Source: Verrucomicrobiia bacterium | Lineage (GTDB): Bacteria; Verrucomicrobiota; Verrucomicrobiia; Verrucomicrobiales; DEV007 | DNA: 64,000 nucleotides | Direction of reading: 5' to 3' | Assembly: GCA_030427505.1 (NCBI GenBank) | Contig: JAUICH010000004.1 | Location: forward strand, 1 to 64,000 | In this document: piece after piece, positions 1 through 12,900 of the stretch | Layout of the letters: every line of letters begins with the position of its first letter | How positions within the stretch are numbered: the stretch's first letter is position 1 | Made by a program: the position numbers and the translations under genes | Notes under the pieces: generated by a model | The model's database searches: none | What the model saw: the letters and a program-made list of their open reading frames with translations, nothing else | Told to the model about the DNA's origin: nothing

Positions 1-371
1 ACGATGCCGTTCGGGTTGATGAGGAAAAGGTTTCCGTTGGCCTGCAAGGCGCCGTGGATGGCGCTGGGATTGCCGGTCACCACGCGGTTCAACGCGGCGG
101 AATTGGCGCCCGGCTGCAGGAATTGGGTCAACTCTCCGGGAGCGATGGAGAAGCTCTCCCAGTTGATGATGGCCTTGTCCGAATGCTGCAGAATGGAGAG
201 GTGGCCGTCGAGTCCTTCACCTATCTCCGCCAGGCCATTGACCACCACGCCACCGGCGGGATTGGCCCGGAGAGGAGCGGACGGAAGAGTAACCAGACAG
301 GGGGCCAGAAGCGCGAGGACGACAGACTTGAATACACGTCTCCTGCGCATTGCGGTGAGCAACGTAGTCAT
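1..371 (-). CDS. N-terminus of a second filamentous-haemagglutinin-type secreted protein (cut by window edge)
   Basis: Reading leftward from the ATG at 371 gives about 123 residues that run off the window. Residues 1-36 form a signal peptide with a basic start (RRRR) and a hydrophobic core, and cleavage is likely after LRA, before NPAGG. The remainder matches the N-terminal secretion domain of the giant protein at 902-18106: by my count 73 of 87 mature residues are identical, including HLSILQHSD and the NPNGI motif typical of the haemagglutination-activity/TPS domain. The two signal peptides differ. An in-frame ATG at 437 would add 22 residues before the signal peptide and is less likely; one at 350 is also possible. 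The protein is probably exported to the cell surface. Its repeat region lies outside the window. Confidence 0.85.
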   Translation of the reverse strand, partial: MTTLLTAMRRRRVFKSVVLALLAPCLVTLPSAPLRANPAGGVVVNGLAEIGEGLDGHLSILQHSDKAIINWESFSIAPGELTQFLQPGANSAALNRVVTGNPSAIHGALQANGNLFLINPNGI

Positions 372-710
372 GCGATGTGGGGATTTGGAGTTGGATGTGG
401 GGAATATCCGAGCCGCGCTATCGCACCCATCCGGCATTCCGGTCATCCAGGGCACCACCCCCAGAAACCGGCCATCCGGCCCAGTAAACGCAAGCTGTTC
501 AAATAGTCGGAACAGCAAAGACGCGTACTCGAATCATTTAAGTTGAACCCGTTTCAGAACGTTCGGTCAAGGCGAAAAAGTTCGGGTACGATGAATTTCT
601 TCACCTCCACATCACCACTTCCCGGGCAAGGCCCCCAAAGAACCCTGAATCTCTCTTACTCCCTGAGCGCCAGAACCCTACGGACTACGAAATAGTACGC
701 AGACGAATTA

Positions 711-724
711 TTAAGATATCTTAA
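711..724. repeat. Perfect AT-rich palindrome
   Basis: TTAAGATATCTTAA is a perfect 14-base palindrome in AT-rich sequence about 340 bases upstream of the left-edge gene's start. It could be a regulator binding site or simply part of an AT-rich promoter. Its role is unknown. Confidence 0.4.
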
Positions 725-822
725 ATAAAATAGACACTATGTTTCCGGAACTGAATATTCCCGGAAGAACGGGCGAAAGCACCAATCCGGCGAGAGGCTA
801 TAGAACGTTGTGCCCCCACCTT

Positions 823-846
823 TTCCGGCGCTATATAGCGCCGGAA
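823..846. terminator. Perfect 24-base palindrome downstream of the giant gene (possible terminator)
   Basis: The arms TTCCGGCGC and GCGCCGGAA flank a central TATATA, so the 24 bases are fully self-complementary. It lies about 55 bases past the TAA stop of the giant gene. A strong hairpin is expected, but there is no T-run on the minus strand after it, so it is not a textbook intrinsic terminator. It may stop transcription in another way or bind a protein. Confidence 0.4.
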
Positions 847-901
847 TTCCTATATATATCGAGCAGTAACGCGCTACCTGGGAAAACCTGACAAGCTGCT
901 A

Positions 902-3900
902 TTACTCTCCTTCCGTGGTGGAGGTATCTCCTTCATCAGTAGGCTGAGCATTGGCCAGTTCGCGCACCAGAATCTCCAGCTGCTGCCTGAGCAGTTCGCT
1001 GGCGCCACCAGGCAGAGCACTGCTATACGGGGCGGGCCAGTAGTAGGTACCCAGGCCAACTCCCCCATTGCCAAACACTTCGTAGCTGCTCCACCCGTCC
1101 GGATTGTTGTAGAGCGGGTAGTTGGTCAAGAACGTCCGGGTGAAAGCACCGGGTTCGTTCCAGCCAGTCTTGCTCTTGTCATCGAAGAGGTCCAGCAGAG
1201 CGTGGAGGGCTTCGCTGTCCGGGAAGTCGTCCAACATGTTCCGAAGTTCCGGCCCTACCGGGGTCCAGTTGTCATCGATGGTCCCCGCCGTGAAGCCCAC
1301 GGTGCCGCCCTGGATGAGGAACAGACCGTTTCCAAAGGTGGAGGAACCGCTGACCGCCACGACCACGCTATCCGGCTCGCCATCCGTGCCCGGAATGATC
1401 GCCACGGGAACAATGTTGACCCCACCGGTGCTGCCGGAGGAGCTACCCGTTCCGGAAGTCGTGCCTCCGGTGCCTCCCGTGCCGCCAGTTCCCCCGGTAC
1501 CTCCGGTACCGCCGGTTCCCCCCGTGCCGCCTGTGTCGATGGGCTCGCCACCGAATTCATTGTAGTACAGGGAGTAGTTACCCAGCGTGGTGTCGTAGTT
1601 CGCGGTATCTTCCGTAACCAGATTTTCGTCGAAGTTCTCTTCCCAGCGGGGGTTCGAAGTGCCGTCACTGACGCCGCTGAAAGCGTTCACCAGGTCCACG
1701 GAGTCCGCCAAGTTGAAATGCTCGCCCAGACTGAAGAAGAACTCGTCAGAGCGTTGGGCATCGGCGGGAGCCGGTGTGCCGATGTAAGCGGTGCCATTGA
1801 GCTGAGTGCCGGCCGCCATGAGGTTGTTCACCCGGAGAGGCAGGTAGAACCGGAGTTCGCCCGAGGGCGCACTGGCGAAGACCGTATCCGCATCCGTCGT
1901 GAGCACCCCGGTACCCGTGACTTCATCCGTCCGGCTGACGGCGATGAAGGTATTCCCGGACACGGCGGTAGCTCCACCCAACCCAGGATCGACGTGTCCG
2001 ATCATTCCGCCCGTGGAGGTCAGGTCCTCGCCCGTGGTCACCTGGATGTCCCCGGAAAGGTTCCCGGTTCCCCCTGAGCCAAAGAGTTGATCGTAGAGCT
2101 GATCGCCGTGTCCGATCTTGGAATAGGCATCGGTACCGGTGCCACGGGTCAAGGTGAGGTCCGCGCCCGCGTCCACGAAGATATTGCCACCCTTGTCTCC
2201 GTCGCTCAGGGTGCCGCCGCTGCCGATCTGCGTGTAGTTGTTGGCGCCATGCGAGCCGGAGATCAGCGTGAGGTTGTTCCCCGCGGACACGAAGATATCG
2301 CTGTTGGAGTCCGCGTTGGCGTTCAGGCCGTTGTTGCCGATCTGGGCATAGGCGTTGTTGACGAACTTCTCATCCGAAGCACTCAGGACAATGTCGTTTC
2401 CGGCGGCGACTTTCACATAGTCCGCCGGGGTGCCCAGGGTAAGATCCCCCGCCGTACCGCGAATGCCATTGTCGCTCCGGGCGCCACCCTGCCCGATCTG
2501 GACAAAGGTGTTCGACTCCGTGCCGGCCATCAAGTTGACGTCTTCACTGGCGTAAACGTCGATGTTCCCCGTCTTGTCTCCACCACTCTGGAACCCGCCG
2601 TGGCCAATGTGAGCGTAGGTCTCGTTTGCGTCCTCCCCTCCGTTCATCGTGAGTGACCCGTCCGTCACCATCACGGTAATGTCGCCGGAGTCGTCACCGG
2701 CCCGGCCGTCGTAAGCGCCGTGACCCAAGCGGGCCGCCGTGCCGTCCGTGGTGCCGCCAATGAGTTGCAGACTGGTGCCTGCCACAACGGTGATACTGCC
2801 GTCGTTAATCCCCGCCTGATTGACGCCGCCGTGACCGAACTGGGCCCAGGAGTCACGCCCACTCAAGCCCTGGATCAGCACATCACCAGAAGCCGTCAAG
2901 GACATGAGCCCCGTGCGTGAACCGGAATGCCCCGTGCCGCCGTGCCCAATCTGGGACCAGGCGGTGCGGCCCAGCCCCCCCAGAATGCTGACGTTCGAAG
3001 CCTGATGAATCAGGATATCGCCAGTCAGGTTGCCGGAGGTGATATCGCCCCCGTGACCGATCATGGCATAGGCACCCGGAGTGCCGCCCCCCTGCACCAG
3101 GATGGTTCCACCGCCTGTGCCAGCGCCGGCGAAACCATTGTTGATATTGATAGTCCCAGAGTGGTTCCCGTCGGCGTCGTAACCGCCATGCCCCACCTGA
3201 CCTTGCGCTTGGGAACCCGTGCCGCCGCGAACACTAATGTCATTCAGCGCGCTGAGTGAAATTTCCCCGCTCTGGTCGTTGCGGTTGTGATAGCCCCCAT
3301 TGCCCACCAGGGCCGCGGCCTGTTCCCCAGCGCCGCCCTGCACCGTGATGCTACCGGAGGTGCTGAGAATCTCTATGTTCCCCGAATTTCCAGTGTTGCC
3401 GGGCCCGGCATTGTTCGGTTCGTCGGATTCCCAACCGCCATTCCCGATCTGGGCGGATTGAGCGATGCTGTTGCCGCCCATGACCGTCACCCCAAGGTCG
3501 CCGGAAACGCTGATATTGGCATTGTGATCGCCGCGGGCATTGTAGCCGCCATTCCCGATCTGAACGTAGCTGCGCAAGCCGGCGGTCTCCGTGGGATTGA
3601 AGGGATTCACCCCCGTCAGGATCACATTGCCTCCAGCATTCACGGAAATCTCATCCGGGTCCGCGGAATCCCCAAAGTCTCCCGTGGAGAAAGCGCCGCC
3701 ATGACCGATCTGAGCAAAGCTGTAGCGGTCCGTGGAGTTGTCCGTGGTTTGCCGCCCGGCGATGACATAGACATTGCCGGTCGTGGCTTCCACATAGATG
3801 TCACCATTGTGATCGCCATTGGTCGAACGGCCGCCATGCCCCAGCAGCGCCCAGTGGTTGGTGCCGAAACCGCCACCCACGCCGGAGATGTTTTCATTCC

Positions 3901-6900
3901 CCCCGATGAAGGAAATGTCTCCAGCGCTCGACGTTACGGAGATATCGCCATTGTGCCCGATGCCGTTACGCAGGACCGCGTTGTCTCCCGTGACGTCGGC
4001 ATCCCAGCCTCCGTGGCCGAGCTGGGCGGAAATGTTCCCGTCAATATTGGAAGGCGCCCCCTCATCCGTCAGAGTACCCGCGATAAACAGCACGGAACCT
4101 TCCGCGGAGACGGTAATGTTACCGGTATTCCCTACGGCATTGTTCGGCGCGCCGGACCGGGACCCGTAACCGCCGTGCCCCATCTGGGTGTAGTTTACAT
4201 TCCGGTCACCCGCGACAAAGACGACGCCCGCGCTGACGACTCCCAAGGGGGTCGTGATGTTTGATTGGGTGGCGGACACGTCGATGGATCCGGAGTAGTT
4301 CCCGTCCGCTTCGTAACCGCCGTGGCCCAGCTGACTGTAGGCGGCGGAATCTCCGTCCGCCTCGCCAATACCCGACTGGAAGTGGATCCGTCCGCCGGTA
4401 GTGGCCACATGAATGTCGCCGATGGCGTTCTGGCGATTACCATAACCGCCGTGACCGAGTTGCGTGTAGGTGACCCCCTGGTTCCCCGCCGTGAAGACGA
4501 TGTCTCCCCCGGCGTCCACGTCGATGTTACCCACGTTGCCGTCTGCGGCCAGGATGGAAGCCGCGTTGGTGGTGTTCAGCCAGTCCGCCTCGTAACCACC
4601 GTGGCCGAGCTGGCTGTAACCACGATCCGAATCCGTGCCTGAAGTGAACTTCACGCCGCCGAGGGCATCCACGTCAATGTTACCGCTCTGGTAACCGCGC
4701 GCGCCGTAACCACCGTTGCCCAGTTGGGCATAGGAGTTGGCGGTGTTGGATTGCTGATCGAACTGACCGGCGGTAAAGACGATCTCGCCACCGCTGTTGA
4801 CGGTGATGTTACCTGAGTGATCGCCCTGAGTGGAGTGCCCGCCGTTACCCAACTGAACATAGGTGGTTTCCCCCCGGTCTTCCAGGGGGTTCGCCGAACC
4901 GTCGGGTCCGATGAAGGTGATGTCACCACCCGTGCCGCTGCTGACCGAAATGTCACCCAAGGTGCCGAGCAGGACGGCCCCGCCGTTTGTGCCGGTACCC
5001 GTGGTGGGCGTAAGGGGGTGGACCCCCGCGTCGTCCGCCGGGATATTCGGTGTGGGCGAACCCCCGTCTGGCGCCGGCACGATCCAGCCGAAGTCCGCGA
5101 AGTCCGTAATGTTGCGGAAATGACTGTCCCGGCCGCCATGGCCGATCTGCGCGTAGTTGTAATAGCCGCGCCGGCTCCAGACGGACCCGACATCGTCTCC
5201 GCCGTGAGCCTTGAAGTGAACGCCGTTCGCTCCGTAAACCGTAATGGCGCTGACTGAGGCGTCTCCGCTGCCGTCGTGCCCGTGGTTACCATAGGCGTTG
5301 TACCCGCCGTGACCGATTTGGGCGTAACTCTCGGTTACCTTGGCCGCCGTGGTGAAGTCGATCGAGCCGCCGGCATAGACATCTATCTTGCCATTGTGAC
5401 CGCTGCCGTTCGCGGAGTTCGGGTCGGCATCGTAGCGGAAGCCACCATGACCGATCTGCACATAGGAGGCGCCACCAAAAGTTCGCGCGGCATCCTGATA
5501 GCCATCGAAGCCGGTGAAGGTGATGTTTCCATCGGCATGCACGTCGATGTCGCCCTGGATGGTGCCGGGGAAGTAGGTCTGGTTGCTGGCGTAACGGCGA
5601 TCGAAGACTCCAGATCCGGAGTCCTGGTCTTCCTGGAAAGAGGATCCGTGTTCGTTGCGGCCGCCGTGACCGATCTGCGCGTACGAACTGCTCGGCCCGC
5701 CCAGGAAGGTAATGGCCCCGCCGGCCGTCACATCGATGCTCCCGGTGTGGCTGCCGGAAGAGTAGATCCCACCGTGCCCGATCTGGGCGTAGTGGCTGCT
5801 ACCCTGGAAGTCGTCCGCCGAGCCGGTATCGATTCCGCGCGCGTCAAAGGTGATGCTGCCAGCCGTCGCTTCCACCTCGATATTGCCTTCATGATCTCCA
5901 GACGTGTAGATACCGCCGTTCCCCAGGTGGGCGTAGTTCTCCGTCCAGTTCCCTGAGGAGAAAACAATATCGCCAGTAGAGGTGGTGACGGAGATATCCC
6001 CCTTGTTCCCGATGCGCTCAGCGGCAGTGGGGGCCGCCTCGTTAAAGAGATCGAAGTTCGGATTATCCGCGTCGAAGCCGCCATTCCCGAGTTGGGCATA
6101 GTTCCGGCGGCCGTTGTTGCCTCCGGTAAAGGTGATGTCATCCACGGCATTGATTTCGATGTCCCCGACATGATCGCCCCGGGCGTTGTAGCCGCCGTGG
6201 CCGAGTTGGGCGTAGGAGGCATTGTCCCCCCACTCCACCGGACCCGCGCCAGCGGCGAAGGCGATGGCTCCATCCGCGTTGATCGTGATCTTGCTCACCG
6301 CGCCGTCCCGGGTTCCATCGTCCCCCTGGTTCCCGTTGGTGGCGTAACCGCCATGACCGAGTTGCGCGTAGGAAACGGTTTCCAGGCCCGCGGTAAAGGT
6401 CACGTCACCGCCATTCGTCGTGGTGACAGAAATGGTGCCGGTATTCCCCAGATCGCCCACGCCACCGTTGTTGGGATTGTCAGCGTCGTAACCGCCATTG
6501 CCCAGTTGGGCGTACTGGATGTCTTCATTACCGCCCAGGAAAGTCACGCCACCGGCTCCGGCGCTAACGGTGATGTTGGCGTGGTGATCGCCCCGCGTGT
6601 TGTAGCCGCCGTTACCCAACTGCGCGTAGCTGCGGTTGCCGCCGAGGGCCGTGGGATTGTAGGGATTCAGGGTGCTGAAGAGAACTCCGCCTCCGGCAAC
6701 AACCGTGATCTCATCCGGGTTGTTCACGTCGCCAAAGTTACCCGTGGAGAACGCACCGCCGTGACCAAGCTGCGCGAAGTTATACTTGTCGCTCGAATTG
6801 TCTTCAGTCTGACGGCCAGCGATGAAGTTCACGTCGCCCAAAGTGGCTTCCACATGAATGTCTCCATTGTGATCGCCACTGGAACTGCGGCCACCGTGAC

Positions 6901-9900
6901 CCAGGATGGCGAAGTGATCCCGCCCGTGACCGCCGCCAATGCCGGTGATGGTCTCATTCCCACCGAGGAAACTGATATCGCCCTCATTGGAAATAACGCT
7001 GATGTCGCCACTGTGGCCCTCGCCGTCATACAGGGTAGCCCCGTCGCCGGTCACGTCCGCGTCCCAGCCGCCGTGGCCCAGCATGGCGTAGAGGCGCCCG
7101 TCTTCGTCGGTGGCATTGGTTTCCGTCATGGTGCCGGCGGCAAAGATGATGGAGCCGTCCGCCTGAACGGTGATGTCACCCGTGAATCCACTGGACACGC
7201 CCGGGGCGCCGGAGCGGACACTGCGGCCGCCGTGGCCGAGCTGCGTGTAGTTGTCCCGCCGGTCTCCCGCCGTGAAGACCACACCCGCGTCAATCAGGCC
7301 CGCCAGAGTGAGCAATTCCGAAGAGGTGGCGAAGACCTCGATGGCGCCTTCGTAGTTCCCGTCCGCCTCGTAGCCACCGTGGCCGAGCTGGGAATAAGAC
7401 TCCGTGTCGCCATCATCCACCCCGATGGTGGAGGCAAACTGAACCCGGCCACCCGTTGTGGCGACGTGAATGGCGCCGCTGGCATTTTGCTTGGTATTGG
7501 CGCCGCCGTGACCCAGTTGGGTGTAGGTATGCACCTGGTCGCCCGCGGTGAAGATAATGTCTCCGTCCGCGTCCACGGAAATGTCCCCAACGTTGCCGTC
7601 CGCCGCCAGGATGGTGGCGGCATCGCTGGTGTTCAGCCAGTCGGCATCGTACCCGCCGTGACCGAGCTGGCTGTAGCTTTCGCTGGAACGTCCGGAGGTA
7701 AAGGTAATGTCCCCGCCGGCATCCACGTCGATATTACCACTATGGTAACCCCGGGCGCCATAGCCGCCGTGGCCTAGCTGGGCATAGGCGTTGTCGTTGT
7801 CGCCATCAGCCGCACCGGTCACGTTAGGCATCTGATTGGCGGTGAACTCGATGGATCCGCCGCTGTTCACGGTAATGGAGCCCTTGTGATCGCCAGAGGT
7901 GCCGTATCCGCCATTCCCCAGCTGCACGTAGCCGTTGGCGGAGCGGTCTTCCTGCCCGCTGCCCGCGGTACCATCCGCGCCGCGGAAGATGATGTCGCCG
8001 CCGTCACCCGTGGTGACGCTGATGTTCCCGATGGTGCCGAGGATCTCCGCGTTGGTGATGACACCGGTTTCTCCCACGCCACCGTTCGCCGCCGGCGGAG
8101 CGGTGCCGGTCCCGACACTGGGAGTCAGCGGGTGATAGCCGGTATCCGCTTCGGCTACGTAGGGATCCGGCGGCGGCGCGCCGCCGTTGTTGGCATGCTC
8201 GTCGCCATACCAAGCCGGGGTGGCAAAGTCGATCTGGCGGTTGTCCGATTCGCGGCCGCCATGACCGATCTGGACGTAGTTGTAGTAGGCTCGCTGGCCC
8301 CAGTTGTTGTTGATGTTGTCCCCCCCATGGGCGAGCGCCACGATGCCGTCCTCCGCGTGAACGTTGATGGCGTTGTTCGCCGCCATGGTCGCGTCATCCA
8401 CGCCGGAGCCGTCGTGACCGTGATTCCCAAAGGCGACATAACCGCCATGACCGATCTGGGCGTAGGCCTCACTGACCCGCGCGCCGGAATCAATGGAAAG
8501 CAAGCCACCGGACAGGACCGTGATCATGCCGTTATGACCGGTTCCATTCGGAGAGTTCGGATCCGCGTCGAACTTGTAGCCGCCATTGCCGATCTGCACG
8601 TAGGTGCCGCCGCTGGAGGAGCCGGTGTAGGCGTCGAAGCCCTTCATCGTCACGTTTCCACCCGCGTTTACATAAATGTCCCCAGACGCGGTACCTGGAT
8701 AATAACGGTCGCTGCTCAAACGGCGGCGGTTGAACATCCGGTCGGTCCCGTTGCTGACCTCGTCATAGGAATCGTGATTGTTCCGGCCGCCGTTCCCAAT
8801 CTGGGCGTAAGAGCTGCCCCGCGCCGCGTAGAGAGACACTGCGCCATCCGCGTTGACGCTGACGTCGCCCGTGTGGTCGCCTGAGGAATAGAGGCCTCCA
8901 TGACCGAGATGAGCATAGTGGTTTGAATTCGTCAGGGCGTCGTTCAGTCCAGCGTCAAAAATGACATCACCGCCGCTACTGGCCACCGTGGTGGCGGTGA
9001 CGGAAATGGTACTGCCGATGCGCATTCCAGTGACGGGGTCCAAGTCGGAAATGCCGTCGTTGTCGGTGTCCTTGGCGCCATGGTCGCCGTCCGTGGAATA
9101 GCCGCCATGACCGAGCTGGACATAGGCATCAGAACCGCCGTCCGTGTAGAAGTGAACGTCGCCACCCGTGGCGGTGACGGTGATGTCGCCAAAATTACCC
9201 AGCCGTTCTTCATCCGTGGGCATGCCGCGGCCTCCGCCGTCCACCGAATTGGTAAAGTACCCGTAAGGCCAGCCGTCGGGATTGGGATTGTCCGCGTCCC
9301 AGCCGCCATGGCCCAGCTGGGCATAGCCCCGATAGGCGCCGCTCGCGTGGAATTCAATGTCTCCCACCGCGCTGACCAAGATGTCTCCCGAGTGATCGCC
9401 CCGGGCCTGATAACCGCCGTGGCCGAGCTGGCTGTAACCTTCATCCCTGCCCCAGGTATTGGTCAGTCCGCCGGCGGCAAAGTTGATGGAGCCCGAGGCA
9501 TTCACGGTCACGTTTCCGCTGTGGTTCCCTTCGGTACCACGCCCGCCGTGGCCCAGCTGCGTGTATGAGTCGTTCCCCGAACCGGAAGTGAAGTTCACGT
9601 CCCCGCCGCCGGTGGTGGTAACCATGATGTTGCCTGAGTTCCCCTCGTCGCCCACGGGGGCGCCATTTGGATCGTCGGCATCCCAGCCACCGTGGCCGAG
9701 TTGGGCCCAGGTTTGGGTCTCGTCTCCACTCGTGAAATTCACCCCGCCCGCACCGGCGGACACGGTGATGTCGCCACTATGCTCGCCCCGCGAACCGGTA
9801 CCGCCATTCCCCAAGTGGGCGAAGTTTTGGCTCGCTCCACCGCCACCGGTGAAGTTCACGCCACCCGCACCCGCGCTCACATGGATCGGAGCGGAGTGAT

Positions 9901-12900
9901 CGCCGGAGAAGTTATAACCGCCCAGCCCCAGTTGTGCGAAGTTCTGATTTCCAGTAGCGCCTCCCTTGAAATTGATGGCGTTCCCCGCCGTCACCCGGAT
10001 TTCGTCCGCTTGGAGATCGCCATTCGCGCTGATACCCCCATGGCCAAGAAGCGCATAGGAGTAGATATCGTTGCTATTGTCATCCGTATCGTTCCCGGCG
10101 GTGAAATTGATACTGCCGGTCGTGGCTTCCACGGTGATGGACCCGAAGTGATCGCCACTGGTGAAGGTACCGCCGTGACCCAGGTGAGCCTCGTGGAAAC
10201 GGCCGCCACCACCGCCGATGCCCATGATGGGATCGTCCGCGGCGCTGATGCCACCGATGAAGCTGATGTCTCCCGCGGAACTGGTCACGGAAATGTCTCC
10301 GGAATGCGCCCAGTCGTCCTCACCGGTATGACTGGCATCCTCACCCGCCGGGTCGGCATTGTAGCCGCCGTGGCCCAGCCGGGCGGAGAGGCGGGCGTCT
10401 TCATCCGTGGAGGAGTCTTCCGTCAGTGTGCCCGCGATGAAGTAGATGCTGCCGTCCACGTCCACGGTGATGCTGCCGGTATGCCCTTCCGGCGTGCCGG
10501 GCGAACCGGTGCGGGAGTTGGTCCCGCCGTGACCCAACTGAGCGGAACTATCCCGCCGGTCTCCCGCGGTGAACAGGAGGCCCACGTCTTCCGCTCCCGC
10601 GCCAAAGTCAAAAGACGAAGACGTGGCCGATACGTCGATGTTACCGTGCTGAGCGGTATCCGACTCGTAACCGCCATGGCCCAGTTGGGCATACGCTTCC
10701 GTGTCGCCATCGTCCACGCCCAGACCCGCGGTGAACTGAATGCGGCCGCCGGTCGTCGCTACGTGGATGTTGCCATCGTTGCTGGAACGGTTGTGCGCTC
10801 CGCCGTGGCCCAACTGGGTGTAGGTCCGGTACTTCTCGCCGGCGGAGAAGATGATGTCTCCGCCCGCGTCCACAAAGATGTTTCCTTCATTTCCCGGAGA
10901 TGCCTGAATCGTGGTGGGATCGGATGAGTTGGGATCATCCGAATCAAAGCCCCCATGGCCAAGCTGGCTGAAATCGTGATCGTCCGAGCCGGAGGTAAAC
11001 AGGATGGCGCCCGCGGCATCCACGTCGATGATCCCCTGGTGATCGCCACGGGAGGTATAGCCACCGTTACCCAGCATGGCGAAAGCATCGCTGTGAGAAT
11101 CCGGATTGGTATCTCCCGGATCCATGGCGCCGGTGAACGTGATCGTTCCCCCGGAGTCCACCGTGATGTTGGCGATGTGGCTGTCTCCACTGGAGTGCCC
11201 GCCATGGCCGAGCTGAACATAGGTCCGGTAGTCCGCGCCGCCGATGAATCTGATGTCGCCTCCGGCATTCACATTGATGTCACCGGTAAATCCGGTGGTG
11301 TCATTGGTCACCCCCACGCTGGAAGCCCGGGTATCCTCGTCGCGGACTTCGTAACCGCCATGCCCCAGTTGGGCGAAAGAGGCATTGGCGCCGTCCACGG
11401 AATTTCCGCCCAGGAATTCAATCTCTCCGGCAGCATCCACATCAATGGCGCCGCTCATGTTCCCCGCGATGCGGATGCCGCCATGGCCGACGTGGGCGAA
11501 GGCGGCGTCGTGGTTCCCCGTGCTGTTCGAGTCCCCCTGCACGGCGTGCATGATCAAGTCTCCCCCGCTGTCCACCGTGATGCCGCCCGTGTGATCCCCG
11601 TGGCTGCGGTCGCCGCCGTGGCCAATCTGCACGTAGGCTTCCTGCGCGCGATTGCCGATGGTGCCCTCGGCTTCGGAACCCGCCAGCATCTGGATGTCAG
11701 CCCCGTCGCCGTTGGTCCGCACCGTGATGCTGCCCGAGAACCCGCGCACCGTTGCAAAAACCGCTCCGCGATAGTTCCCATCCGCGTCGTCATCCACAAA
11801 CGGAGTCAGGGGATGCATGCCCGTATCATCAGGATTTCCGGTCGGGCCGGTGGTCACCTGCAGGACCGCGAAGCCATCGTTGGCGCTGCCGTCAAATTCA
11901 TCCACGTAGTTGAAACCCGAACGCCAGCCGCCGTGACCGATCTGGGCAAAGTTCCGGCTGCCCCCGGCATCCGATCCCCAGGCGGAAAACCGATCCGAAC
12001 CGGTGGCGTAGAAGGAGATACCGGTCTCGGCCTCCACCAGGATGTCGCTGCCGCTGGTGCCGCCCCCGTGGTTCCCGAAGGTCTCGGTGCCCCCATGACC
12101 GATCATGGCGTGCGCATTAAATCCATCGCCCGCCCGGAACGAAATGGCGCCTGCCTGGCTGATGACCGTGATGTCCCCATTGTGGCCGTCGCCGTTCACC
12201 GAAGTGGCGTCGGGATTGGCGTGATACTGGTAGCCGCCGTGACCGATCTGCACATAGGCCCGGTCGCCATTCTCATTGCCGCCGCGGAAGGTAATGTCGT
12301 TCACCGCGTTTACGACAATGTCTCCTTTTAGAGTGCCCGGGCGGAACTGGCGGTTGGAACCATAGCGCTTGGTTTCTCCCGACGGACTGCCCCAGGTGGC
12401 GGTGGAAGTACCGTGTGAATTGCGCCCACCGTGGCCGATCTGAGCTTGGGAATCATGCCGGCCCGCGGTGAAGTTGATCTCATTCGCGGCATACACCGTG
12501 ATGTCTCCGGTGATGTCTCCATTAGAGTAGTAGCCACCGTGGCCGATTTGAACCGGGGTGTTGCTTGCGGTGTTGCCCTCGCCGTTGGCGTCGAAGTTGA
12601 TGGAACTGGTGCCGTTCAGCGCGGCGTGCGTCGTTTCGTCCACCCCGGCGAGCACGGTGATGTCTCCGCCATGGTCTCCCGCGGTTTCGCGGCCGCCATG
12701 ACCGATCATGGCAAAGGTGTTGCTGCCGGTGCCGCCCTTGAAATCGATGTTCCCGTCCAGGGTCTGCACAAAGATGTTGCCCGTATGACCGGTGGTATCG
12801 GGCTGGCCAAGATCGAAGTTAAACGGGTCGTCGCTGTCATACGGCTCCACGGCTTCCCAGCCGCCGTGCCCCAGTTGGGCGTAAGAAACATTCGACTGGT

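Larger units (their letters stand above)
374..901. other. Intergenic region between the two giant secreted-protein genes
   Basis: This stretch of about 530 bases is more AT-rich than its surroundings and contains no credible gene. It must hold the end of transcription of the giant gene and the promoter of the left-edge gene, both on the minus strand. Two perfect palindromes lie inside it (711-724 and 823-846) and are listed separately. I could not pick a convincing -35/-10 pair. Confidence 0.6.
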
